From positions 1,561,345-1,625,344 of the forward strand of contig MU004237.1 in assembly GCA_010405405.1 (NCBI GenBank): 64,000 nucleotides of DNA, read 5' to 3'. The position numbers were made by a program, and so were the translations under genes. Position 1 is the first letter of the stretch. Each line of letters opens with the position of its first letter. The notes beneath the pieces were generated by a model. The model did no database searches, was not told the origin of the DNA, and saw only the letters and a list, made by a program, of their open reading frames with translations. This DNA is from Microthyrium microscopicum. Taxonomy: Eukaryota; Ascomycota; Dothideomycetes; Microthyriales; Microthyriaceae. Positions 48,801-58,969 of the stretch are shown here, piece after piece.

Positions 48801-51800
48801 CTTTTCCGCTTCTTCAGCTTCTTTATCAGCAGCTTCTTGGGCCTTGCGATCATCGTACTTGGCTTGCGCGCGCTTCTTCTTAGAGCCTGTCAGCTTGCTG
48901 ATAGCCGCGAGTTCTTCTTCATCGCGCTTTTTGGCCTCGTCTTCTGCTTCAGCATTGGCGTCTTTGTCGGCATCAGCTTCTGGCTCGGCTGATTTGTCGT
49001 CCGATTTGGATTCAGGCTCGGCATCGGCGTCAGCTTTGGATTCGGCTTCTTCCATTTCCTTGTCGAGAGCTTCTTGCGCTTTACGGTCGTCGTATTTCTT
49101 TTGAGCCTTCTTCTTTTTGGATCCAGATAAGAGTGAAATAAGAGCGAGCTCTTCGTCGTCGCGATCCTGGGCATCCTGCTCGGCCTGAGCTTTCGCATCA
49201 GCATCGATCTCTGGTTCCTTTGATTCAATCTCTGCTTCAGCAGCTGCATCACCATCAGCTTTGGCTTTGGCTTCTTCCTCTTCCTTATCAAGAGCCTCTT
49301 GTGCTTTGCGGTCGTCGAACTTCTTTTGGGCACGTTTCTTCTTGGATCCAATCAGGGTGGCAATGACTGTAAGCTCGTCCTCATCTCGCTGTTTAGCTTC
49401 CATTTCGGCCTGAGCTTTAGCGTCCTTTCCAGAAGAATCGTCAACGGCGGCGCCGTGCTCAGCATCATCTTTGGCGTCTTCATCAGGTAGAGCCGCATCT
49501 TTCGCTTTCGCTTCTTCCTCTTCCTTGTCGAGTGCCTCTTGAGCTTTACGATCGTCGAACTTCTTCTGGGCTTTTTTCTTCTTGCTACCAGTCAAAGAAG
49601 CAATGACTTCAAGCTCAGCTTCATCCCGCAATTTTGCCTCCTCCTTAGCCTGTGCTTTTGCATCATTGTCTGCATCGGCTTGGGTATCGGCAACAGCAGC
49701 ATCAGCTTCAGCCTTTGTATCAGCCTCCTCTTTTGCCTTGGCCTCGGCCTCCTCTTTCTCTGCCAATTCCTCTGCTTTCCGATCGTCAAATTTCTTTTGA
49801 GCGCGCTTTTTCTTCGCGCCAGTCAACTTGGCAATCGCCGCTAATTCATCTTCATCTTTCTGGCGTGCCTCTTCCTCAGCTTGAGCCTTCGCTTCATCGT
49901 CGGCGGTGGTATCAGGTTTGACGTCGTCCTCGTCCTTCTTCTTTGATTTCTTGTCAGATGAAAACGAGTCCCAGAAATCATCGTCAGCCTTCTTGTCCTC
50001 CTTGCCCTTCTTTTTCGATCCTGAGAAGCCGCCCCAGATATCGTCGTCTTCTTTCTTATTGTCGACTTCTTTGGCTGCTTCAAGCTCAGGCTCATCCCAA
50101 GCAAATGCAGACTTCTTTTTCTTCTTGTCTTTGGTGCTCTTTTTGGATGACGAAGTGGCAGTGGTCATGGCGTCCCAGTTGTCATCGTCAGCTTTCTCGG
50201 ATTTGGCAGTGTCGGCTTCGGTGTCGAGAGATTTCTTCTTCTTTTTTTTGCTGGCAGATGAAGCGACGGTCATGGCATCGTCGTCCTTCTCAGGATCCTC
50301 AGAGGCCGTGTCCTTCTTGCTTTTCTTTTTCTTGCCAGAAGATGTGAAGCTAGCCCACATGTCGTCCTCTTCCTTCTTGTCTTCGGGCTCTTTCTTCGTC
50401 TTTTTGGTTGTTTTGGAAAAGCCGCCCCAGGCGTCATCTTCGGCGTTGTCTTTCGTCTCATCTTTCGTCGCATCGTCGTCGTCAAAAGACCAGGAGGACT
50501 TCTTCTTCTTGTCGGCCTTTGGAGATTCTGCCTCAGGCTCTTTCTCCTCCTCAAGTGAATCGATGCCCCAGATGCTTTTCTTCTTCTTTTTCTTCTCCTC
50601 CTTAGGTGACTCGGCTTTGGTGTCGGCATCTGGCTTGTCGTCGTCAAAACTACCAAGACCATATAGACCACCATATTTCTTTGTCTTTTCGGATTTTGGC
50701 TCTTCTTCCACAGGATCCCAGAAAGACTTCTTCTTGGGCTTTGTAGTATCTTCAGTGGAGCCGCCCCAGCCGCCCCAAGTGTTGAGCGGTTTGATGTCCC
50801 CGACTTTGTCTTCTTCTTCATCCATGTCAGCCCAGGATTTCTTCTCGTCTTTTTTGTCAGAAGAACCCCAAGAGAAGCCAGTCGATTTCTTTTCGTCTTT
50901 GGATTTGAGACCTTCAGAAAGCAGCGAGGTGTTCTTCTTTGGCTTGGAACCACCCCAGCCGCCCCAAGAGTCATCCTCTTTGGACTCTTCCTTCTCGTCG
51001 TCTTCGTCAAGATTGTCTAGAGAAGAGAGACCCTTCTTCTTCGTAGTGGTTTTCTTTTTGGCCATACCCCAACTCGTCCACTCCATGTCATCCTCTTTTT
51101 TATCCTTGGTGCCGCCTGAGATTGGAGGCGGATCGTCAATTTCCGTGATGCCAATAAAGCTCTTGTTTTTCTTGTCTTTGCCCCAGATGCTGTCGGTCTT
51201 GTCGGTCGCTCCGAGGTCGAAGCTGAGCGAAGACTCATCCTTTAGCCCAAAGTCGAAAGAGCTGTAGTCAGCAGAAGATTTCTTCTTCTCTGCCTCCTTT
51301 TCTTTCTCCTTCTCCTTTTCCTTGTCTTTGGAGCCAAAGCCAAATCCCAGGCTAGACCCAAGAGATTCGAAGCCCCAGCCACCGCCTCCTCCGATTCCAA
51401 GGTTCCCAAGGAAATTCTTGCTGTCGTCTTTCTTCTTGTCGGTATCCAGGTCGAGGTTGAGCATGTCGTCATCTTTTGAGGCCTCGTTGTCGAGAGAAAC
51501 ATCTTGAAAGCCATCATCGTCCTTGGTAGAAGCCTTGATAGCGCGTTAGACAATTGCAAATCTTCATAAGATGTAAAGATAAACACACCTTTTGCTTTTT
51601 GCCTTTCTTGGTCTTCTTTGCCCCAAAGCCCGACCATTCATCACCATCATCGTCGGCGCCAATACCAGCATCAGCCCAGACATTAGTGAGATCTTCATCC
51701 TTCTTGCTCTCTTCTTCCTTCTTCTTGTCTTCTTCTTCCTTCGACTTCTTCTTCTTCTTCTTTCCAAAGCCTGGTACACCCCAACCATCATCGTCGCCAG

Positions 51801-52641
51801 CGTCCGTCTTCTTCTCGGCTTCATCAGCTTCTTTTTGCTTGGCCTCTTCATCCGCCTTCTTGTCTTCCTCTTCTTGTGCTTTCTTGTTCTTCTTACCTTT
51901 CTTCGTCTTCGTCGTCGCAAATGCACCCCACGCATCGTCTTCTTCTTCTTTCGTTTCGGGTTCGGGCTCCGGTTCGACGTCCTTCTTTTTCTCATTACCT
52001 TTCTTGCTACCAGACCAGCCCCAAGCATCATCTTCATCTTTCTCCTCGGCTGGCGGGTCTTCTTCCTCTTCTTCCTTCTTAGCAGCAGCTTCAGCTTCAG
52101 CATCAGCCTTCTTCTTTGCTTCCTTCTCCTTGGCACGCTTCTTCTTCTCCTTCGCGGTTAATCCAAAGCCCCAATCCTCTTCCTCCTCCTCTTCCGGTGG
52201 ATCGGCAGCAGCGGCTTCTTCTGCTTCTTTTTTCTTTCGTTCTTCCTCGTCTTCTTCTTCCTGCTGCTTCTTACTCTTCTTCTTACCTTTCTTCTTACTG
52301 CCGCTCCAATCGTCATCCCAATCATCATCTCCACCTTTGTCGCCATCGTCCCCTCCACCGGCACCAGCAGCATCTCCACTGTCACCGCCGCCATTGCCTT
52401 CATCGGCGGGAGCATCATCTTCCTTCTTCTCCTCATCGTCATCTCCGAATTTGGATTGCAGTGCTTTTTTTTGAGCTGCTTTGGCCTTCTTCTTGGCGTG
52501 TTGGCGTGCACCGGGCACATCCTCTGACTCGGAAGACGAGGTGAGTGGTAGTAGGAAAGACAAGGATATCTCCTCGCTCAAAGAAAGATTTGCTGTGGCC
52601 ATATTACCGGTTCCGCTGTAGTCGGTTGGCAAGTAGTCCAT
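42849..52641 (-). CDS. giant Lys/Glu/Ala-rich repeat protein, scaffold-like
   Basis: Two exons on the minus strand: 51589-52641 and 42849-51533, intron 51534-51588 (about 3245 residues). No catalytic domain is seen. The N-terminal ~900 residues alternate acidic patches, Trp-centred motifs and lysine clusters. The centre has 13 copies of a charged helical repeat (core ELAAIELLTGSKKKRAQKKY). A poly-Pro run (DIPPPPPPPPPPK) and a long E/K/R coiled-coil-like stretch follow, then a basic Ser/Pro-rich region and an RD/RRR-rich C-terminus ending KKSWLKKLVSR. Nine W-x-x-F motifs occur (WGAF, WSGF, WGGF twice, WASF, WDSF, WAEF, WSKF, WGSF), most after Asp/Glu. It resembles giant disordered tethers of filamentous fungi (the leashin/LAH class is one idea, unproven). 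No transmembrane or signal segment is seen. The low-complexity bias creates long antisense open frames. Confidence 0.8.
47100..49880 (-). repeat. 13-copy coding repeat in the giant gene
   Basis: Thirteen units, each with the core [DE]EL-x-x-I-x-x-L-x-G-[SAL]-K-K-x-x-AQ-x-[KA]-[YF]-[DE]-[DE]-RK, separated by variable Ala/Glu/Asp-rich linkers of about 20-60 residues. The last two units (nearest 47200 and 47400) have the variant IKKLKGLKKTKAQRKY, and the first few have LTGAKKKRAQKKF. This suggests growth by stepwise internal duplication from both a central and an end type. Confidence 0.9.
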
Positions 52642-52891
52642 GGCGTCTTCATGACGCGGAGGCTTCGGTAAGGCGGGGTCGGAGGGTGTTCTGGGTAGTA
52701 ATAGTTCCTTGAGATGAATAGGTAAGATAGGTATATGATGCTGTAAAGCTCGTTAGGTATGACTATCGTGGAATGAAGTTGGAGGTGTAGCACAACAAGA
52801 CGCCACTGTTGGCAGCAAGCTAATGGTCGTCGGGTCGGATCTGGTCAATTGACTCGCGACCACTCAATGATGGTCAGGCTATGATCCACTA
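52642..52891 (-). other. promoter and leader region of the giant gene
   Basis: About 250 bp upstream of ATG 52641. An acceptor-like ctttacag near 52740 and a second near 52690 suggest a possible leader intron, but none is needed for coding. Nothing else is seen. Confidence 0.35.
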
Positions 52892-53218
52892 TCACGGACC
52901 ACCACACATGCAAAATAACCCATTCTCAACAAGTGGCAACCATTTTATGCATGGTATACCGTGAGACGGTACCAAGAATCGAAACAGTAGAATAACTAAG
53001 GGAACTAACATGCAACATACCTCAAATTGCTTTGGACGCATGCATTTTCTTGTCGTCGTTAAGGACGCTGAATTCTTCCTCTGCTCACGCAGACCGCCCA
53101 AGAGCAGTTGCGCTGCGGCCACAATGCTTTGCAGTCGTTCATCATCCCACTGGGTCTTCTCTCCAGTATTTCCACAAACGGCATCGCTCGCGCTGCGCTG
53201 CGCGACCGCTGCTGCCAT
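52892..53218 (-). CDS. hypothetical small protein (possibly first exon 53021-53218)
   Basis: From ATG 53218 a 66-codon stretch (MAAAVAQRSASDAV..., EKTQWDDERLQSIVAAAQLL) ends at a good donor gtatgt at 53020. If unspliced, the frame runs on to 52892 with a hydrophobic, cysteine-containing tail. The W-D-D-E-R-L amphipathic helix looks genuine and recalls small fungal coiled-coil proteins, but I cannot name a family or find the next exon with confidence. Confidence 0.35.
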   Translation of the reverse strand: MAAAVAQRSASDAVCGNTGEKTQWDDERLQSIVAAAQLLLGGLREQRKNSASLTTTRKCMRPKQFEVCCMLVPLVILLFRFLVPSHGIPCIKWLPLVENGLFCMCGGP

Positions 53219-56200
53219 GTCTATCTTTCGTCCCTGATTGTGATGGTATACGGGGCAACAAATCGGTAAGGGAGGACGAGCGCATTGGATTTTGGCGACC
53301 GGTAAAAGGGCGAGAATTGACCGCGATTGAACTGGGTAATAACAGCTTTGAGTAGATCTGACAGGCTTGTGCAAACAAGCGTAGTGGTGGTAATCGAAGA
53401 GGAGGGGTGGATGAGTCGGAGGTCTTTCGGCGCTGAATGTGGTATTGTGCGACGAATCCTCTCCTAGCCTTTCAGACTGCTAGAGAGAATATGAGGGCGG
53501 TGAAATCTGGATCGCAATGGGTACCAGTAGGAAACGTTGTTCTGGCGTACAGATCAAGAGAGGAGAAAAATGTAGAGCCCACAACACGCAGAGATGGAGT
53601 AGAGCGCTGTGTGCAGTTGAGTGGTGGATCCCTGGGAAAATGTTGCTTTTGCTGGCCAGTATCAACACCAGTCAGTCGCAAAGGATCCCCCTGCTTAGCC
53701 AGGACTCTTTCAAGCGTAAAAGGCTAGGGCTTCCCGCGAGCTCGGTGTGCATACGCTGGCATACAATCTGCATCGATAAATGCTTAAAGCAAGCTGGCCA
53801 GCTTTAGACCAGTTCACGCGAAACACTTGATGTCGTATGCCGGGACGATCACCCCTTCAGAGGAATTTTGGTGTGCCTCCGTGCCAAATGCGCCCACTGA
53901 TGTCAATTGCGCAAAGATATCGAGCCGAATGACCCTGGCGGTGGAGGGATTGAGGGAGCACTGGGCACCTGCTGTCGATAAGCGGATTGGCACGACTGGA
54001 TAGGCGCAACAGAAAGCCTGAGCAAGGGTGTTTAACCCAAGCCACCACAGAAATCCTCGAATTTCGTCCTCGTGGTGCTCGTTGGACGAGGGTGGTGTGG
54101 CACTATGATGCAAGGCTCGCTTTAAACCGGTTGTGTGGATTCAATTGATTCATGAGGCGACCACTTATTATATCGAAGTGTGCAAAGTACTTGGCTTTCT
54201 GCCAATGTCGGGGTAGAAAAGGAGCCTCTGCTGCAGCGAACGACTTGCCTCTTTGGAGCGATCATTCAATGTTCCTTTTTTTCTCAGCCTGATTGTCGCG
54301 TTCGCGTCTTCTCCCGACGACCTGCATATCGGCGTCCCATTTCACTCAATGTGTCTTCCGCCTCTGCAGCTTGACGTGCGCATTGGGAACTTTCCCCTGG
54401 CAGTTGTCAAGCCAACGTAGAACGGATTCACGTGTCTCAAACCCAACTCCAGCGGCTTACTTTGGCTTGTCAAAATTTCATAAAAGCTCGCAGAATCCGA
54501 AACAGTTCTGTGTCAAAACTTCGCCGCTACCAAAAATTGCAAAGCAAATATCTCCGTAGACCCGACTGGTTCCCTCAGGTTCCGAATAGCCAAATCAGAA
54601 CCCTAGTTTCCTCGTGCTAACTAGGCAAACCAGCGGGAGCAGCGGGCCCATCCGTCGCAATGCCGATTCTGCCATGGTCACGATTGCAGAATGAGCGCCT
54701 AAAGCGGATACAACACCACGCGCTGCCCAAGAATAGATAGCGCGACAGTATAATCAGCCTTGTTTACGCGATCGAGTTGCGGCATCGCACAGCAAAGCCG
54801 GAGCAAGTGGTGCAAGCCTAACGTCGACTGCGCAGACGACTAGACAGCGCGCGTTTGATTTGGTGTGTTGTACCTGTGAAGCACCCAGTACGATGCAGTG
54901 GTGAATGCATTCGTTGTCCTGTGTTACGCTGGCCCGCAGCGTCGTGCTGTATTACTGCCCAACGAGGCCCAACTTGATTTCAAAAGCAGCAATGACTTTC
55001 CAGAAACAACAATATCTTGTGTTTCTCTTTGTCGAGCAAAGGTTGTCGAGGCATCCAGCAGGTCTCACCGCTTCTCTGGAGTCCTGGATCGCACCAGAAC
55101 ACATAGCCAATCAGACAACAGCCAATTTCAAGCTGCAGCAATCCAACAGCTTGGACCGGTTAGGTTAAATCAAAATATATTAAAAAGGCCCTTGCTTGAT
55201 GCAGCCTTTCGTTAGCCGTCTCGCTCAAAGCTGCAAAGTTTTCTCCCTGGTCGACAATCATTCCGAGGATGGTGGGAACGATGATGGGCGTGCTCCTTGT
55301 GTTCCTCTCAAGGCCTTGACTTTGCAGCCCAGAGGTTGATAAAATGATAGATCAGGGTCTGGTCGTTGGCAGAAGATGTCGACATCAACGACTTCCAGGG
55401 CCAAAAACCTTGTATTTTTCATGCGTGCCAAGGACCAGGGACAGCTTCGAATGCTGATGCTGGAGTAATGACAGCATGAGAGCATGCTGTGAAGTCTCCA
55501 CTGGACTTTGTCGGGCTGCGGGCGCCTTCGGAATCAACAGCATATTGATGCAGAGCATACTGCCGAGGTGGATGTTGAAATGTCGCTGCAAAGGGTCACG
55601 TTTAAGCAGTATTGAGTGTACGGACGTATGGATAGTCGTGATAGTGCTCAAAGATAGGTCTAATGTCGTGGAGTTGGAATTCGCCGAACGTCGTTGAAGT
55701 AAGGTTTGACCAGATTGGCAAGCACCACCGACATTAACCCAAAAACGGAAGGAACGGTTCGAAATCTAGAGTCGCACCTGCCTTTTATGACTTGGTAGCA
55801 ATATGTCTCTATCCGGTTTTCTAGTACGTCGAGATACATACACGCTTGCATCACTAAAGCATGTAGAGCAACCATCTATATGCCCAAGGTTATAGAACCC
55901 CTTCGCAAGGCTTCCATCAGACGTGCCTTAGGAGCGTGCAAGAAAACCTCGTTTCTCGTTAGCAGCGAAGATGGCTCGTGTTCTTTGGCATCTTCGCTGA
56001 CTGTTGGGGCGAACGACAAGAGGCTGATGGATGATCTGACAGAAGCCGTTGAACTGGCTGTCGTTCTTACCAGTATTGGTTAGATGACCAGATTCGATTA
56101 CTCTGCTCATCCGCAAGCACCACTCAACCATGAACAGGTTTTCAACTTCTTCCGGAAGATTGCTGCTAGTCAGGCAATGTTCTGTACCACCAACGACTCA

Positions 56201-56579
56201 AGGCGATATCACCATCTCCATGCTACGCATTCTGGGCTTTTTTCGGTCCACAGCTACTCATGATACGCCAAGAGATACCTGATAAGTCGAAAGAGAAGTC
56301 TCACGATCAAAAGATGACTGTTGGTATATGGATCTCGAAGTTACACATCACTGCAGTCACTGCTTGTGAGTAAACACAATATGGCTCGATTCGATTTTGT
56401 TTAGAAGCCATTGTGCCATTGGTTTGCATGATGATTACAAAATGCTTTCTCAATGGGCAAGTAAGATAACATGTTTTTCTGAAAGTGAACAGCAAACAAT
56501 CAACAGCGCAACTAACAATATTACTGACAATCTCATCCCGGGCAGAATTTCCAAGCAGCAACATTTCAGTCTTCACATA
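53219..56579. other. gene-poor stretch
   Basis: 3.36 kb without a convincing gene on either strand. Frames are all under 150 codons, overlap each other and show no motifs or coherent splice patterns. It could be old non-coding or decayed sequence. Confidence 0.5.
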
Positions 56580-57500
56580 CTACGCTCCTTTTGCCGCCTG
56601 CGGTTGTGTTACAGGCGCATCGTACTTCCTCAAGATAGGAGTCAGCGTCTTGTCAACCTCAGCAAGCATCAACTCCTTCAACTTAGGCAAACTCTCCGGT
56701 CGCTCCTTATACATCTTCTGATACTTCGCCGCAATCGGCTCCAATGCATTCAGGAGCTCCGTATCTTCTGCCTGCACCTCTCTGTGATTCCCACGGTTGG
56801 TCCCAAAGATGCCTTCGATTATATCCAGTGGCTTGCCTCCTAGGATGGTTGTCTCAATGCCGCCTATGATATCTCCGATGCCACCAGCAATCGTACCGAG
56901 TCCTTGAGTGACGTGGTTGCCGCCACTGGTGGTATATCTGGGTGGGCCTCTATCGTCATATGGGCGAGGTCGATCATCGTAGGGGCGCGGTGGTGGTCTA
57001 TCATCATAGGGCCGTGGCGGTGGCCTGTCGTCGTACGGCCGTGGCGGTGGTCGATTGTCCCGGCCGCAGTCTCTGTCGCGGGAGTCTCTGCAGTTGTAGC
57101 CTGAATCTCTAGAATCGCGATATCCACCATCTCTCGAGTCGCGGTAGTCAGAGTCGCGGGAGTCACGATAGCCACCGTCTCTCGAGTCGCGGTTCCCTCC
57201 GTCTCTTCCGTCTCTTCCGTCTCTCGAGTCACGATAGCCAGGCCCGTTGTTATTTCCAGGTCTGTTGTCATTCCAGGGACCACCATTTTGTGCCCATGGA
57301 GGGCCATTCCAGCCGCCGCCGTTTTGCGCCCATGGTGGTCCATTGTTGCCTCGCTGCCAGGGGGGACCACCGGACCAACCGTTACCATTCGTGGGATCAT
57401 GGGCTGTCATGTCGGGCGCTGCCTCGACAGAGGTTGATGTTGGGAGCGCCATGCCTAGGGTTAGGAAAGGGGCGGCGAAAAGGAGAGATTTGAACGCCAT
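56580..57500 (-). CDS. secreted low-complexity repeat protein (Gly/Asp/Arg- and Pro/Tyr-rich)
   Basis: Single-exon, 306 residues from ATG 57500. A signal peptide (MAFKSLLFAAPFLTLGMALP) is followed by a Gly/Asn/Trp/Pro region with GPPWAQNGG repeats, then about ten YRDSRDGG-type repeats, then four PPPRPYDDR repeats. After that comes a non-repetitive C-terminal domain with a glycine/isoleucine-rich helix (TIAGGIGDIIGGIETTI) and an amphipathic end (LLNALEPIAAKYQKMYKERP). The layout suggests an extracellular or cell-wall-associated disordered protein. Family unknown. There are two cysteines, both in the repeat region (YNCRDSRDRDCG). Confidence 0.75.
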   Translation of the reverse strand: MAFKSLLFAAPFLTLGMALPTSTSVEAAPDMTAHDPTNGNGWSGGPPWQRGNNGPPWAQNGGGWNGPPWAQNGGPWNDNRPGNNNGPGYRDSRDGRDGRDGGNRDSRDGGYRDSRDSDYRDSRDGGYRDSRDSGYNCRDSRDRDCGRDNRPPPRPYDDRPPPRPYDDRPPPRPYDDRPRPYDDRGPPRYTTSGGNHVTQGLGTIAGGIGDIIGGIETTILGGKPLDIIEGIFGTNRGNHREVQAEDTELLNALEPIAAKYQKMYKERPESLPKLKELMLAEVDKTLTPILRKYDAPVTQPQAAKGA

Positions 57501-57643
57501 CGTAAGTTATATGCGTCAAGCTGGCTGTTGATTCAATGGGCACAAGAGTGAGATATAGCAAAGAATTGGAAGCCGCTTTGGTTTCAAGAGGCTTGAGGAG
57601 CAACCAACAGTGAATTATTAGGAGACTAATCAATCCGCCCTGG

Positions 57644-57651
57644 CTTTATAC
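57644..57651 (-). promoter_or_regulatory. TATA-like box of the secreted repeat protein gene
   Basis: On the minus strand this reads TGTATAAAG, about 145 bp before ATG 57500, a plausible core-promoter position for a regulated secreted protein. Confidence 0.4.
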
Positions 57652-57703
57652 AAGATGCCGGAGACCAAATGACCACTTCATCACTCAGCCTTATCATCTA
57701 TTT

Positions 57704-58665
57704 CTAGGGGGCGATTTCGATCAAAATATATTGATGCTCATCGAGATTCGGCGGTATAATTAGGGTCGAGTGACCATTTGAGAATGGTAAATTTTCCTCA
57801 TCTGGACGGGATAGAAGGTTCAATGTAGTATTTGGCTGATATAGAGCTACTACTATGCGTGATTCGCCATTACCATCGATCACAAGGAAATAGGTCTTGC
57901 TTGTTGAGCAGTGGGGCGGATATTTGTATGAAGTAACCCAATGCCAAAGTAGATTATCAAAGTGTTCTTGAAATAGAGCTAGGTAATTATCTTTGGGCCT
58001 GCCACAAGTTCATCGTCAGAGATAGAAGAAATACTTGCCAGAGGTGCTTCTCTGATGTTATGCATTAGTTCTCAAATGAATACGTCGACCGTTAAGTCTC
58101 CAATCAGGACTTGTTACTCAGTGACCAGCAAAATATAGAGTTTGACCCTAGGGACTACGATTTTTGCCCTTATGGAGTTGACATGTTCTTGGCTCAATGA
58201 GGCGGGTTTTGAAGACGAAGTTCTAAGTTGGAGCTCTTGTAATACATAACTGAGTATTGCCATGATGGTTTCAGCAGGAATATCAACGGAATACTGGGAG
58301 ACGATTGCATCCTGGTTTCTCATCGCCAACAGATCGGAAGTCTGGTAAAGTCCTAGTATATCTGTATCGTTCAAAGCATGTAGTTGCGATATTCAGTGAA
58401 CTTGGCCCTACTTACCTGCATGAAGAACTACTTCCAGTGGCGTTGAGCCCAGAAGCGAAATAAACTTTTGGATAGAACTATGATCGTTTCAGGGTTTCTG
58501 CGATGGTCGCAAGGGTGGGGCTTGTTCCATATTCATAATTACCTTCTAGTGACTCCAAGACTTTGAAGTGAACTATCATTGACCATTGCTTTTAGATAGG
58601 GTCGGAGTCTTGGAGGACAGGAGGGCGCCAACCTCTAAGTGCACCATGAGATATAGTTAAAGATG
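57704..58665 (-). pseudogene. decayed multi-exon fungal gene of unknown family
   Basis: Coding-like segments on the minus strand appear in a consistent order but different frames. The first (about 58665-58540) reads CPPRLRPYLKAMVNDSSL and QSLGVTR. The second (58114-58374) reads NDTDILGLYQTSDLLAM and LSQEHVNSIRAKIVVPRVKL. The third (57704 to about 58000) is an open frame without a start codon reading YLALFQEHFDNLLWHWVTSY and FLVIDGNGESRIVVALYQP, ending LDEHQYILIEIAP at stop 57704. Some breaks could be introns (donor gtaagt near 58416), but not all, so I judge it a decayed gene. The sequence has the feel of a widespread multicopy fungal family, which I cannot name safely. Confidence 0.5.
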
Positions 58666-58969
58666 AATTTATTGGCTCACATCTAAAGTATTTACCCCGA
58701 ATTGACACCAATTCATGTTATTCTTGACTCATTGTTGAGTACTGATTAAGGAAAATGTCAAATTCACCAACATATCGTGACGAGGGGCTTCGCCTCCAGA
58801 GTCAATATTTGGCCCCCACTGGGTTTTCTTGCATCACCTCAAATTTCCAGGCAGCAGTTGTCTACATAAATATTAACATGAACTAAGAGGCAGACGAGAA
58901 CCATCTAAGAATGGCTGAGATACAGAACTAACAGCTCAATCGATAGGAGGGGTGGATCAGCAAAACGCC
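58666..58969. other. intergenic
   Basis: 300 bp. A short minus-strand stretch (about 58690-58740, NMNWCQFGVNTLDVS) could be a further remnant of the decayed gene. It also contains the promoter of the next plus-strand gene. Confidence 0.4.

Noticed and set aside
45559-52474. Long plus-strand open frames (for example 45559-46785, 47394-48992, 49906-51267, 51554-52474)
   Set aside because: They are antisense shadows of the giant Lys/Glu/Ala-rich gene. Its codon bias avoids stops on the other strand, and the shadows encode only Ser/Phe/Leu-rich low-complexity sequence.
54898-55215. 105-codon plus-strand frame in the gene-poor region
   Set aside because: No motif, no conserved pattern and no plausible partner exons.
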